A stretch of 64,000 bases of DNA, from contig OX424559.1 in the NCBI GenBank assembly GCA_949152475.1, forward strand, positions 16,771,809 through 16,835,808. The letters run 5' to 3'. The stretch's first letter is position 1; each line of letters starts with the position of its first letter. Below, piece after piece: positions 26,273-39,878 of this stretch. The notes under the pieces are model-generated. The model did not search any database. It was given only the letters and a program-made list of their open reading frames with translations, and was not told where the DNA came from. The DNA is from Terebella lapidaria. Its lineage: Eukaryota; Annelida; Polychaeta; Terebellida; Terebellidae. The position numbers and the translations under genes are program-made.

Positions 26273-28251
26273 CTGAACAGAAATGTCAGGGTACCCTAGT
26301 ATACATATGTCTAGGACTTGTGAGCATATCGTGCCTAAAAAGCCTTCTATGTGTTGCCTTATACAGATAACAACATGATTCTACTTGTGCCTGAAGAAGA
26401 ACTGTATTCCACCAAGTATCCCATCTCAGGCAGGCAATATCATCAAAGAAGCCCCACATACTGGGGCACATGTGCAGTTAGCACGCTATAAACAAACGCA
26501 TGGTTACGGTATTCACCGCACGTAAGGTAGCGAGCTGGGAGCCATTGCGGGTAATATTAATGGGTGCCACGGTCTTTGATGGGAGCAACATCCGTGCAAC
26601 TGAGTTCACATTTAATATGAATACTTTTGTTGGGAAATATCTTCATCATATAGTATGTCCTCGCATCTGCTATAATTCAACGGTAAAACTGTACGTCACG
26701 TTCAATCTGTTTTGTTCTCAGGTATGCTACTTTGAAGCACGCAAAAAGGTCAAGGCTGACTTTAGATGATGTTAGCGATTGAAAATGATAATATTGTGTC
26801 AGTGTGCACTTTTGTGGATGTAGATATTCCATTGTTTTAGTATTGAACCGATGGTTAGCAATGTTAATTTGTTTCACTTGTTTTGTTGAGAAAAAATTGT
26901 TTTTATTCCTGTAAATATTTACGCTACATTTACCCCACACTGAGCTTCGTCAATATTAACAAATCGGTATTACATGTGATAACTGTGTCACCAAGCAATA
27001 ATCAATCAACAGGCGTGGAACTGGAACATCTGTTGTCTGTAGCGTACACGCAGTTAGACTCACATCGTGTGGTTATGACGCTGATATCGTAGAAATCTGA
27101 CTAATGCATTGGAAGTGAGTGTGCTGTCCTTATAACCGGGCGTGAATGTAGTTTGCAGATATTCAATGCAAATAACAGGAAAGTATGCATTCATATAAAT
27201 TTCGTGAGAATTAGTAAATGTATAGGCAACGCGGAATGAAAGGCTATTTGTCTGTTTTAGCGAAGAGAAATAAGTTTTTTCAGTCAGTTATTCTCTTTTG
27301 AAGTAATGGCCCAAGTTCTAATTACTCATTCATACAAACATATTGTGAATCGCATTCAATTAAATTTCTGGCGACATTTGATGTCAAAATCAGTACAATA
27401 AATGGACGAAGCGGACAATTATAGCTAGTATGTTGGTAAAGGAGAAAATAACATCAGTTGATTTAACTAGAAGGAGTTCTATGAATAGAACACACCATAT
27501 AGGAAATGAGTCCTGCTCCCATGCTGTTAACTCAATACTCCAGCCAATATACAGGACATGTATTACGCCAGTGATTGAGATGTGATGTACAAAACACCAT
27601 CTAATCAGAAAACTACACGGACTGTTTTGAGGCGAAGATTAGGTGTAGGCTATATGTAATTACTAGTGTATGGTGCGGACACACTTGCTGTCACAGCTAC
27701 ATGTAATCCTGAATTATAATGTAGCTAACATGTCTGGCTGCACTCATATGGAATATTCATGCTGATACAATATACATATATAGGTCTATTTCTATTACAG
27801 AGAGAGAGAGCGAGCATTACACACATTTCCTCATTTAAGATGGAAGCTGATTGATCGTATAGATGCAATTCCGGCCGGCAGATCATGGACCTGTTTTGGT
27901 TCCAGATGTGGCAGTTCGGTATCACCTCGATCAATCTCTCCCAACCACGCTCATCACATCCATATATAATTTCAACATTAGTAACGTCGCAACCTCGCTG
28001 GCGAAATACCGACCTTTCCCCACTTTCCAAAGTGTGTAAAAATGTTGACCTGCTCAACTCTGTGCCGACTGATAACATAATACACGGATGTTCTACACGG
28101 TAAAAATCCGATATCTTCGCAACACATTACACATGGCAAACATGATTTTGCACTAAAGCGCCAACGGAGAGAAATGTACCAAAAAATCCTCATCCACGTG
28201 TATGATGGGACACCAGAGCTCAAACCTACTCAATACATGGGGATTTTTAGG

Positions 28252-30468
28252 GGTACCGCGCGGTACCTTAATGAAAGATGGCGGGAGGTAGGTTATGCTT
28301 CGACCTTTCATCGGAGATTTCTAGCATATACATTAGAAATGCGCGTATATTTTTATGGTTTCTGAGAGGGAGTCACATCATATACACTGTGGATAAGTTA
28401 CAAGAGATGTTATACTGGCAGTCGCGAGTAATTTGAGGGAGAAGAAATCGGCTTGATTATGGTACCGCGTGAGGCTGATTAAGGTACCACGAACAGCCTT
28501 GAATCGTGGATTATGGTACCACAACTACCCAATTTATCCATAAATTAATGTTTTTTTCTGTTACTTTTTTGACACACAGTCACCCGAAAATGGCAATATT
28601 TACGAGGTTCAGTCTGTTTAAGTGTTTAATGTTTAAAGGTGTTTAATGGTGGTTACCAACTTTGTCATAGATGAACATAATATATGAAATAGACATGCTG
28701 ATACCACCGGCCTCAAGGTAGGGCTCGTTTCCATGGCAACAGGTCTATTTCCCATGAAATGGCAAAAATATTGAAGATCGGGCTGCTTTAAAGTGTTAAT
28801 GTTTAAGGACAGATCAACAATCTTGTCTAAGATGTAAAACACCTGTGGGACAGGGATGGAATGCTACCAGCGTGGCCCCTGTGTGGGACTCGTTGCTATG
28901 GCAACAGGCAGTCTTAACCATCCGTGCCAGTTCTATTTTTCTGCACAAAAGGGCAAAACAATGAAGATTGGGCTGCTTAAAATTATTAATGGATAAATAG
29001 CCAGGATAATCGGCAAGAATGAAATACATTACATACAGTTGTAAATGACAAGTTTCCGAAGAACAATATTCTACATTCAACGCAATTTTACTGCAATATC
29101 TCTCAAATTTTTGTTTCTATTGTGAGCCAGTTTTGTACAGCTAATAGTCAGATTCAATTCATATGACTCAAATGATTACTGAGTACAGGACCATTTTTAA
29201 ACGATAAAGTTTACAGAACAAGTAATCATACAGACCCCAATAGAACAATTTATGTGCATTTCATAAGTACATCACTGCACAGTGCACCATCCTATTGTAT
29301 GCCAGTTATAAACGTTGTATGCCAGTTATAAAATAGTATCAGCGGATTCAATTGATATAATCAATTGATTGACAACGCGGCTTATTTCACATGAACGGTT
29401 CTGCTGGCAATCCCTAATATCAAAATCATCTTTCATTAACACCCTGCAGCAGTGCTAGACAAGAAAAAAGTCTCCAAATTTCCTGACACAGATTCGGAGG
29501 CTAAGTTCTGTGATCGTTTTTGGAACGTCTTCAGCAACAAAATTGCCAAGATTACATTAACGTTCTCTGATGATCACCCAGTGCTAAATAGTGACAATCA
29601 GATCACATACAAACTCGAGAACTTCAAAAGGCTAACATCAAACGAAGTGTGTAACATCATCAAATCTTCACCATTGAGATCATCGCGAAGTGACCCCATC
29701 CCAATTCCGCTGGTGAAAAAATGTCAGGAGTTTTTTGCTGAACTCCTTGATCTGCAGTGGTGTATTTCCGTTCTCAATCAAACAAACCTTGATCACACCC
29801 ATTTTGAAAAAAAAACCCAACAACATGGGTCTGACACTGAAGAACTGTCAAACTCATGAAACTATAGACCGGTATCGAACCTCCGATTGCTATCTAAAAT
29901 TTAATATTTTTGAAAAGGCAGCCGATGAACAGGCACGACCGTACACAGTGTCTGGTCTCGATGAAGCACTCCATTCGGCAATATACCAGCGGCACCATAG
30001 GACGGAAACTGTATCGGCCAAAGTACACACCGGATTCCAAAAAAATTGATTGAATCCCGGCTTTAATACGATAACAGTGTATATATTATGGAGGTAGTAA
30101 TTTTCCAATGTGATGGAAACAGAAAATATATGCTCTTCTTACTCTATTATCCCACCAAGACGAATTTATGTTCGAAAGTGCACACATTTTTCTGATGTGG
30201 TACCATAATCTTTTACGCGTGGTACGGTAATCACAGGCCGCTCAACTCTGTGTGGTACCGTAATCAAGCCGATTTCTTCTCCCTCAGATTACTCGCGACT
30301 GCCACTATAACATCTCTTGTAACTTATCCACAGTGTATATATTGTAACTCCCTCTCAGAAAACACAAAAATATACGCGCGTTTCTCATGTATATGCTAGA
30401 AATCGCCGGTAAAAGATTGAAGCATAACCTACCTTCCGCCATCTTTGATTAAGGTACCGCGCGGTACC
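28252..30468. mobile_element. DNA element with long terminal inverted repeats, inserted in U5
   Basis: Both ends carry the perfect 16-bp palindrome GGTACCGCGCGGTACC followed inward by CTTAAT, AAAGATGGCGG and GGTAGGTTATGCTT. The inverted similarity continues for about 270 bp (28252-28522 against 30195-30468) and is studded with GGTACC. The other four U copies lack it and serve as empty sites. The interior has no transposase. It contains a decayed LINE reverse-transcriptase piece at 29440-30050 and repeated blocks that alternate TGAAGATTGGGCTGC with GTTGCTATGGCAACAGG-type sequence. It is a non-autonomous element of unassigned superfamily. Confidence 0.75.
29440..30050 (+). pseudogene. LINE (CR1/L2/Jockey-like) reverse transcriptase fragment
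   Basis: The frame from 29452 contains ERFxxxFxxKIxKI-like residues, then FKRLTSNEVCNIIKSSPLRS and DPIPIPLVKKC. This is the linker and first RT block of CR1/L2/Jockey-type LINEs. It slips near 29735 into a second frame (SGVFPFSIKQTLITPILKKK), and slips again before the usual NYRPVS-type motif, whose remnants are visible. It ends at GLDEALHSAIYQRHHRTET. Only the amino-terminal part of RT is present; the YxDD region and the endonuclease are absent. It was probably captured by the surrounding DNA element. Non-functional. Confidence 0.75.
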
Positions 30469-32659
30469 TTAATCTGTGTAAGCACTGTGGCAGAGGCATC
30501 GAGGACCTCACCAATGGGACAGAGGCCAGGAATGCTGGAATCTATACTTTAGAACACTTGAACCGATGTAAAAGCGGGCAAAAAAGGGTGGTTAATACAT
30601 ATGCATGCTTGGTGGTAGAATGGAAGATAACTACATGGAGAACTTGCTCCGTCGCAGATCTGGGTGGGTTTCCACCAATTGACAGCACTCAGGAGATACG
30701 TGTGGAGAGGCAACATTCCACCTTGTTTTCTGTCTAAATATCGAGAAAGGTCGTGTCACGTTAGATGTTCGTGTAATAGTTATACTGGCAACATCGGTGT
30801 AGCCCCCTAAACCACATGTATAGCTGACATCCTATGAATACGTTAAACAGACGAGTTCTCGTTATGAGCATTTCATCATCGTGTTAAGTGAGCCATGTCC
30901 ATATATTAGGCTTAAGTACATGTATGGCAGAAGCTGCAATAGACATAGATGGACACGTTATTTGTACATGTCATGGGTTGAATATGTGTTTTGTATGTAG
31001 GCCTACGCTATTGAAATTCAGGAATGAAATTAAAATCGGCGCACTCGAATCAAACAAAATTACAAGTACTTTCTGTTGATTTGAATTTTTCTGGATGCAT
31101 ATTCAGTGAAATACGAATTCTCATTCATTTTACATGTATTTTACGAAGAAACCCATTAGATTTCGTAGTGTTCAATGGCATTTTTGTCAACACTCTTTCA
31201 TCACAAAAGAACGCAGAACAAATTTAATGACCACCCCACTCGATGACCAGCCCGTTATTACCCCCCGCCCCTCTACTTGACCACTAGGAATGTTGTTCCT
31301 CTCAAAATTCGCTCTGAACAAAAGCCCCGACAGATGTGTGAACCATTAGCGAATCCGCGGTTATTTCAACGTGAAAATTCATCCAGGCACAAATTATTCA
31401 GTAAATTGAATTTTCAACGACGGTACATCGTTACCATGACTCAGAAAGCATGTTAATTTGCTGCTATTCGCCTCAAGGTGTTGTGCTATTTCTGCTCTGT
31501 TAACAAAGAGCCGAACGTTATCATTACATTTTCAGACATAAATTGGAAACCAAGACATAGTGTACCATAAATTGAAATTTTGAGTAAGAGTAATATTTAC
31601 TTCGAAGTATGCAAGATGACGGTGTTTTCAATGTCTACATGTATTCTACGAAAAATGAATGCGCCAGCAATTATGCTTTCAAAATTTCGATGTATAATGC
31701 ATTTATGACTATTGAATGTCCTTGAATATCCTTCAATTAATGGAGGCCTTTGTCGCACATAGGCCTATTTATTATCGAGTACAGAGAAAATTTGACAAGC
31801 AATGATAAAATATTGCCAGTCTGAATAAACCCTCAGCCTGTTCTCAAAGAGATATACAAACACATCAATAGTACGAATATGAAACTATAAATATGCCTTC
31901 AGTATTCTACATACGCTTATAAAGAATCCACTCAATTGAAATCCCGACATGCAGGTCATACATTAGTACTATACCAGCAGCTGTTGTCAAGGCCCGGGGG
32001 TGGGTAGGGGCGGGGGTAATGAGCGGGGTGGGACAATTATGGTTGTCATAGCATTAAGTATGGAGACGGGGTACAATAACGGGTGAGAGCAGATGGCTGG
32101 ACACGAGGCGAAGGGGCAGTGATTTGAGGCCATTAACTCCATATTAATTACCGTTACCTGGCTTCGAAAGATTATATTTTACACTGAGGCCTTTCAGTAT
32201 AGCCTTCTTCCTCACATGAGGAAATATAGCCTTCTTCCTCACATGCCTTCTTTCCATGAGGGGTTATACATGTACATGTATGCGTATTATAGACACTATT
32301 GCGATATTAATATGAACGGACAGTATGTGGCCCCAAACATTGAGTTTGAGTTTTAATAATGAAAATAATTATATATTATATAATGCAAACAATTATATAC
32401 ACCTTCACAATGCACTAAATATTTTGATTTGCTGGAAAGAAAATTAAGAATAATTACTCAGCATGGAATATTTGTGTTAGGCATCACACTGCATTCAACA
32501 TAATGCATCTGCCGTATAATTATAATCGCCCACCTGTCCAGTTGAGGGTCTATATAGGCATGACCGGCAGCTGTTGGCATTCTGTATATTACAAGAGATC
32601 AAATAGAAATACCTATATGTAAAGTGACACGTGCTCGATCAATTTCCCTCCATCTCTCA

Positions 32660-33010
32660 TTGAAATCAATTTCCTATTCGGACATGTGGTCGTTATTTAG
32701 TAGCTGAACCCACGGGATAAATCAGTAGCGTGTTATTGGGTCTATGACGTCATAAAGTAAATATTGACAGAGCTCGCTTAATTGCCCTCGCTGAGCATTC
32801 TGGGAACGGTTATTTTCCAAGGGGAGTTTCGGATAAGTGGGTTTCTACGGACGGGGTACAGGGCGCAAATACTGAGTCATTACTTCGGGGTCTCTATTGT
32901 CGATAAACTTCGAGAAGGGTTCCTCTGAATGCTCTTATTGAAGTAGGTTTTTGTGCAAGAGCCGCCCAATTTATTGCGATTTATGAGAACTACTCGGTTG
33001 GAAAAAACCT
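32660..33010. promoter_or_regulatory. Candidate regulatory island with CRE and forkhead-like motifs
   Basis: It contains a perfect CRE TGACGTCA near 32745, GTAAATATTGAC (forkhead-like), GCATTCTGGGAA, and an AP-1/Maf-type TGAGTCA near 32872, within about 350 bp of higher complexity sequence. No coding frame is supported. The call rests on motif density only. Confidence 0.25.
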
Positions 33011-33458
33011 GCATGGGCGCTAATATTTCATCCGTGGCTTTGGAAAAAGCATATTAATACAAGGAATGTGCGTGCATACGAGGTGTTAACAAAATAAAGA
33101 CTCGGTTTATAAAGATGTACATTTACCATTGTACGATAGAAACATGTACGTGCATTACAATTATATTTGATTTTAATTTTGAAAACTAGACGTTTGACGA
33201 GTAGACTTTCGGTCCGATTCAAACGATTGAACACTTCCATGGGTGTATTCTTCTTGATAATGGACAAAAAATGGGACCACTGTACTCGGCATTTTCATGT
33301 AACCTATGTCCATATTTATTGAACCCCCTTTGGTATGTCTTTCTACACACTGAAATGTCATTTGTTACATTACATATTATGACTATTCGTGCTTTTTGCT
33401 GCTGAATGAATTGATGGCTATTCTACGCTTCGACGTTCTCGCAATAAATTAGTCACGC

Positions 33459-33474
33459 TCATGAATATTCATGA
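33459..33474. other. 16-bp perfect palindrome
   Basis: TCATGAATATTCATGA reads the same on both strands and is set in AT-rich, otherwise non-repetitive DNA. It could be a dimeric transcription-factor site, but no partner motif was identified. Confidence 0.3.
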
Positions 33475-36400
33475 CTTGCTACATTAAGGTACGTGCTCTT
33501 ACGTGTGTCAACTATAGAACCAATACTGGCATTAATCCGTTAAGGCATCCCCGCTTCATTAATGTCCAGTCTATTGAGGCCTGTAGCGCTTGGAACCGCG
33601 TTTGTTTACTTAGAGTGTAGAGCACGCAAAAGGCACCTAAACCCCAGGGAATGGTGTTGATACTTGGCCAATCAATGGCTGAATCTCGCTGCGAATATTT
33701 AATGCACGGTGGGAAAGACTGGTGGGTGTCAGTAGGGAATATGAGAGTGACTCAACATTGCAGGCATGTAACATTGACAATAAATAAGTCAAGAAGGACC
33801 ACTTTAGATGATAATTTTTGCTGGGATGGTGACAACTTTTTTGCCGTGAGGATATAAAAGAGGAGGGGAGGGGGGGGAGGTGTGGATGCTCTGGACTCGA
33901 TGCGGGCTGGCGTCAGACGGGAAATCAAATAAATCACAGGGATTCACCGAGGTTATTAATTTCTGAATAATCGATGAATTATTCATCACAACTGAATATT
34001 AGACAATACTTGTCAACAAAATGTGATCGATAAAAACCAGAGTATTTGCCCAACGGTACGTACTATGGAAACTGGGCTAATACATGTATGTTTCAAATGT
34101 CAAAGCTATGACATAAAACGTTACATCTGTCCAGTAAAATTCATAATCATGGACATTTCTCTTATTTTCTGTCTTGCATAAAGTCCAAATTCTCCACATA
34201 TGGTAGCGGGAATGACATGTAGGCCAGACAACTCCTGATATTACCCGGGGCATTGTAGCCCCGTACATCTGAGCTGTCCCCAGACTGGCGCCGACATCTC
34301 CAGGCCTCGGACTCCGGTCTCAGCGTGCTGTGTAAATGTCAGAGACAAGAGTTTTGTTGTTATACCCCCCCCCCCCCTATCGGGCCCTATCCCTCGTGGG
34401 GTATTACGTGAATCATATCGTGTTTTGTAGAGACATCTAGCTCATGAGGTAAATCCTTCTGTTTTATCGTCTTGCTATATGTATCAAATTGGGCTTACAA
34501 TATATGGCAAAATAGATTGGCAATACAAATTGACATTGGAATGTTATTATGTATATTTCATTCATTAGAGAACTTCGAGCTGAGGTCTATTTAACCATTA
34601 TTCGTGTGTAATATACAAGTATATTTTAAATAAAAATGTTATAAGCCATGTATCCATTGGGACGTTAACAATAATTATCATATGGACCTGCTATCGCTAT
34701 GCATGTCTAAAGGGTCTATACGCAACTTACTTTAATATCCAACGTAACATGTCCGAGTTTGATTACGTCATTGACAGCCATTGGGTCGTATAGATGGCCA
34801 AGGTCAATACCCCGCTTACTGTGGCAATTAGGCTTGGATTATTCGTTGATTTGGGGATATACAGGGAATTGGAGCCGGTGACCTTCCCCCTTAGTTCATT
34901 AATAAACTGACAAGGTTTAGGTTAACCACATAATCAAGCTTTTTCGATATTCCATATTGAGACATACTTAATATTACAATCACATCATTGTGAACTCATC
35001 TTCTGGAGTACACGCGCATGCATATGGTTGCCAAAAACAAACATTTTTACTGTTTTAAAGGGTATAAAATCATATAATTCTTCCCAATTGCCATAAATCT
35101 ATACAAGTAGTCAAAACAAGTACTGGTACATGTACAGTTTCATTGGCCAGGCACCACCCAAAAAATCACATGGATGATGAAGTTGCCGACCTTTTTTTTC
35201 TTTTCTTTTTTTGTATTTACAAGTCGTGGGACATTGCAAACACGATTAATCTTCCCGTTTCGACATTGGTTTACACAAAGGCTATCCGCAGTCCGTGGAC
35301 AACTGAGAGCCGGATCCCCACGTGGCCGCCTGCGACATTTGGGGAGGTCTCATTGTCTGGAATGGTCGGGGAGCAACCGTTCCCATGTTTGCCTTTGCCA
35401 GAGAAGTCCAACGCGGTACCATTGCAGTCCGTCGAGCTGTGCAATTGTGAGGATCAGTACAACTCAGTCTGGACATATATATCGCCTGTGTTCCATGGGG
35501 ACTGCAAATGAAATGTATTTAGGCTATGCATAAATGCAGTTTTAAAGATTTATTTTTATATGTATATACATGTAGGTCTTCCAAATCGATATACCTAAAA
35601 TATATCGGTTAGATAGCCAGTTGCTTAATAAAACATAATTAACACAAAAATAAGATCAATTTTGTAGTTTCTGTATTAGTCAAAATTCAGGTACGGCCTC
35701 TTATCGAGAACCCAGGGAACATAAACTTTCTAAAGGGATTTCACCTGTCTTGTACATGTAGCCTACAGTGCGAAATCCTCCAATTCATTCCCAAATATTA
35801 TTGTTTATACACTGCAACTAAACACATGGCTCGTCGAATTTCTGAAGTAACATAAGACGATTCCGATACAGCCAGCAGGCAATCGACGAGTTGCTTTGTT
35901 GTGGTGCCAGCAAGAATTTCTTAGCTATCGTATGCTGCCTCGTCAGGAAATCCCAACTCAAATATTCTAGGTGGACACTTTCTAGATGGATCGATTCTAT
36001 TTGCAACATTAACCTAAGCTGAAAAAGCTGGGCGTCCTGTCAGACTCGAACTCCACAAAGTGTCGGCTTAAAGTGGGCTACTACAGTGACTTTCCAGTAC
36101 ACCGTCTGTTGTTTATTCCGGACAGGTTCTTCAACCGGATATACATGTAGTTACCTATCCTAGATGAACGTTTACGATTGTCACCATAACATGCAATGTG
36201 GACCTGTATGTACATGTATGCGCCATATATCGGTCTAGTAAATTGTACATTATATTTCAGTGTGATAAACCATTAGCAACAATATACATGTAGGATATGA
36301 TAAAATAAATTCTACTAACTGCATTGCGACATATATTGCTACCTATGTTCTGAAATGCAGTGCCCATGGCAGCGGGTTTTGAGCAATAGGTGACACAGGT

Positions 36401-39400
36401 TCCCATGGCGGTCGCAAGAGCAGACACCGTCTCCCACGCAGATTGAAGCCAGCGACCTTGACGACAAGAGCCAGCGCTGATGAGGTCTCGACATAAATCG
36501 GCCCGCGTGGGGTGTAATGTCTACAGTAAATGGCCTCGTGAGTGGATGGGCAGACTCTGCCATATATTGTCCCACCAGTGACCCCTGTTGCTTTTTCCGA
36601 TGTCGTTCTCAAGTGCTAACATTTATGTTCCTATGAAGGGTGGCTGGCGGGAGGATGGGTGTTGGGAGGGGGTAGTGAGTGGGTTTGGCACTGGAGCAAG
36701 GTGGCACCGACGCTTACATCTTTGCTGCCTGGCAACCACTGATATTTGCTGGAATCCGCCCGGGGGTAAATCTAATGTAAATTGGCCCCTTTGTCCAGTA
36801 GCAATTTGGGGTCTGACATTTTCTGGGTTGTGTTATGCTTGCATACTGTCCATAGCGCATTGCAATGCTGTCTACATGGGCAGTGTTAATGGCTTGTTCT
36901 GTTACTGTGTATTGGCTTGTTGGCGAATCATTTGCTCCATATGGTGATTTTGTGTGTGGAACTTATATTCACCCGAGACGTTTCATCGCCTATGTATCCA
37001 CGTCTTGTTAAATGTATAGTAGATCGTAAATACATGTGGACATGCGACAATACATGTTACATTTCGCATGCTTTCATATCAACACAATTATACGACAACG
37101 ACTCGATTTAAATATATTTTATTCATGTGCATAATTTCGGGTTCACTTTGGAACACTCACTCGAAATAAATTAAAAACCATCAAATCAGATTGTTCAGTG
37201 TCGTTCAATGACATATTTACACACGAATTTATTCCGCTGATCGATGGAATTGCTTTTCGTGGGGGTTAATTATAGCAGAAAATCCTCGTAGATGCACAGA
37301 ACATTCGCGGATGGAAATTATCGACAAAATTTGGCCTCGGCTCTGATCTAGCATGCAAGACATCCCAGCGAAAGTAAACAAAATCAACCCTTTGCTACTG
37401 GCCTGTAGAAAAAAAAATACGTGCGCTTTAAAGAGACGATTGAAATGGATAATAGCCTGTCGCTCAAAACATTATCCCGCATTGCACCAAGCCGTTCCCT
37501 CCCCGAAGGGGCTCATCCTTAAAGCTTTGCCGTAGATTATTGACATTGGGATTAAATAACGGAGGGAAAAATTGTCCATCTCTGTCGAATTTCACATGTG
37601 GATTCCCCGGGAAAAATCGATCAGTGCTCATAAGACGATTATTCGCTACACGGAGAAAAAAAATTGTTGTTGGAATGGTCGAAGGCATGAACGTAGGGAG
37701 AGGGGGGGGGGGGCATAGGAGTCCAAGCAACAGCTGTACGCCGACATTCCTTCACTTGGGTATTTCATGTCGCCACTCAGAATGTAGTGTTTATTCAAAT
37801 GCGGTAATATAAACAAACGATGCTGAAATGTTGGTGCAATATGATTTCAAGTCCGAATTCAATACCAGAACGAACACCCATTTCAAATGTACATTTATTC
37901 TTGCTTCTATTTCGAATAATATTCATACGTGTAAATGGACATGTAACAGTATATTATGATATCAAGAAAGAGTCTGGTTCATGTAATGATATAGGCCCAG
38001 ATGTACACGTAATTATGAAGTGTACTGGTGAATTCTTGAGAAACAAGTAATGTTGATGCACCGTTGACGAGGCATGATTTGGTGGAGAATCCGACGCGTG
38101 CATTACCAGAGATAGGCCTACTCAATACGCCTGCGTTATTATGTGTATTGTTTACATGTTCGGGGTGGGGGCATGAAAGCATGGTACTGAATTGTTAATT
38201 AGTATGGCGGTCATAGAGTCCGTCAGTCCGTCACTATTGCTGTCAGAACAAAAATAAAAGCTATCTTCATGAGTCATTTAACACCACTTTAGAACTGCAG
38301 TATGATATAGACATGTTGCCGCGAAATGCTAAAGTCATGACCCGATAGTACTTATACATGTAAGGTGCTTTTTTTTGCAATATATCGTTGTTGATACTCA
38401 ACTAACACCTCTGAAACTGCTAGGAAGGATTTAAATATTAAATATTAATACCGTGTAACTGGTGAATGCTTCATGTATTACAAGCCTCGCAGCGGCTACA
38501 CGCATGCGCATGGGTATACATGTACCTTGATCCAAATTAATCGACCTTATGTCATGGTATTTATCGTTTCCAGGATTGTTCAATATGTCACACAATGACT
38601 GGGCTGTTTCGATCATCACATCTAGGCCCACACACTAATATAATACATAGCCAAGGCACATACCTGAAGCCGGAATCCTTCTGAGTATATCCCTTGGGTT
38701 TCATCGATGTTCGGGGATATTTCTAATCCGAGCTATTCGTCCGGACTTGCTGTCACACATGTATCCAAATTGAGAATTTCTTTCTGATAAGATCCTTCTC
38801 ACCATTCAAGATTCGATGGTTTTCCAATATCCTTCCGACTATTCCAAACGGGGTGAATCAACCTGTGTCCATGAACTGGCGAGTATAAGGTGTGTGTATT
38901 GACCGGCCAGCTAAGAGACGTCCATAGAACCAGGGGAACGTCACGTCGGGCGGCGAGAAAGGAGAGGCACGCCTATCGATTCCCGCTGACGCCGCCGTGG
39001 TGCTGAGCCAGGTAGCGTTGTGTCAGGCGGGGGAGGGGGGGTCGACTTAGGAAGAGACTAGGCAGTGTCCCCGTGCAATATTGAGAGACTGTGACTCACG
39101 TGCCGTCTCTGTCGCTTCCCGACGTCTACACTGTATCTCCCTTTTCACAAATTCCGCGTTTGGTTCTAGATCTATTGCTTGTTTTGCCACCAAGTCCGGG
39201 GAAATAAAACGTCCGCCTACTTGTCGCTTTTTTGTCTGAGTTGTGTGGTCTTTTGCTTTCAAATCCGAGGGAAATACTGTGATACTTCTGTCGGTCGCAC
39301 GGAGAGAGTCTGCTATTATTATGCCCGTCACTGACACGGAGAGGGGACACGGCGGGCGGTACCTTTTCCCCTTTGCTGGCGGGGAAAATGGAAATAGAAC

Positions 39401-39428
39401 AATACAGCGGGCGTCTGTCAGGGAAAAG

Positions 39429-39458
39429 ACAACGAACGAACGAACGAACGAACGAACG
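39429..39458. repeat. AACG microsatellite
   Basis: Seven or so uninterrupted copies of the tetranucleotide AACG/ACGA. It makes repeating frames on both strands (Thr-Asn-Glu-Arg type), which are artefacts. Confidence 0.9.
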
Positions 39459-39788
39459 GGAAAAAGGGAAGCGAATAAAATCTTGGTAGAGAACGGAAAC
39501 TCAACACTTCACCGTCCTCTAGCTGTGTGTGGTGTGTGTGTGTGTGGGTGGGGGGGGGGGGCAGGGGGGGGGGGGGCGTTGGGAGGAAGGGATGGGATCG
39601 GGGGAAGGGAGCAGTGAAAAATTTGTGAGTCTTTCTTTTTGTAGCCTGTATGGGTGACAAATACTCAAGACGCTGGTGACAGCTTTGTGACGGACTGGAA
39701 TACGGGTGGCGGCCTAGAGCTGAGGCGTACGTGTGGCCGCGCTGCCAAAACACCGCACGAGGTTTCTGTAACATCATGCATTCATGGA

Positions 39789-39878
39789 CATGGATCGAAT
39801 ACACCCCATATATGTGAAATGGATCGAATACACCCCATATATGTGAAATGGATCGAATACACCCCATATATGTGAAAT
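39789..39878. repeat. 29-bp tandem repeat, three copies
   Basis: Three essentially perfect head-to-tail copies of a unit beginning GGATCGAATACACCCCATAT, with no spacers, so not a CRISPR array. Being a multiple neither of 3 nor of typical microsatellite length, it is a plain minisatellite. Confidence 0.85.

Larger units (their letters stand above)
15120..30785. repeat. Complex tandem duplication, order H-U-U-H-U-U-U
   Basis: Two header copies (H, about 15120-16430 and 20930-21660) and five copies of a roughly 2.3 kb unit (U) can be read by eye. The U copies lie at about 16430-18615, 18616-20925, 21660-23965, 23966-26272 and 26273-30785, the last split by an insertion. Landmarks recur in the same order in each U: an inverted-orientation open frame, a GA microsatellite, the phrase CCAATGGGACAGGGACCAGG (or a close variant), and GGTTATACATGTACATATGC. 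The first U is most like the third, and the second most like the fourth, so a whole H-U-U block was duplicated after the first U-to-U duplication. No known protein was recognised inside. Confidence 0.8.
26273..30785. repeat. U repeat copy 5, split by an insertion
   Basis: Unit sequence runs from 26273 to 28251 and resumes at about 30478, where GGCAGAGGCATCGAGGACCT continues the interrupted landmark. Removing the 2.2 kb insertion restores a unit of about 2.3 kb. The minus-strand frame at 27725-28078 is the counterpart of the others. Confidence 0.75.

Noticed and set aside
29295..29332. Short direct repeat TTGTATGCCAGTTATAAA
   Set aside because: Only two copies, without inverted ends or conserved surroundings; a trivial local duplication inside the DNA element.
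35143..35533. Two overlapping open frames of about 120 codons
   Set aside because: No splice sites in phase, no family motif, and comparable openness on the opposite strand; kept only as an unexplained island.
39789..39878. Possible CRISPR-like repeats
   Set aside because: The three 29-bp units are directly adjacent with no spacers, in an animal genome; a plain minisatellite.
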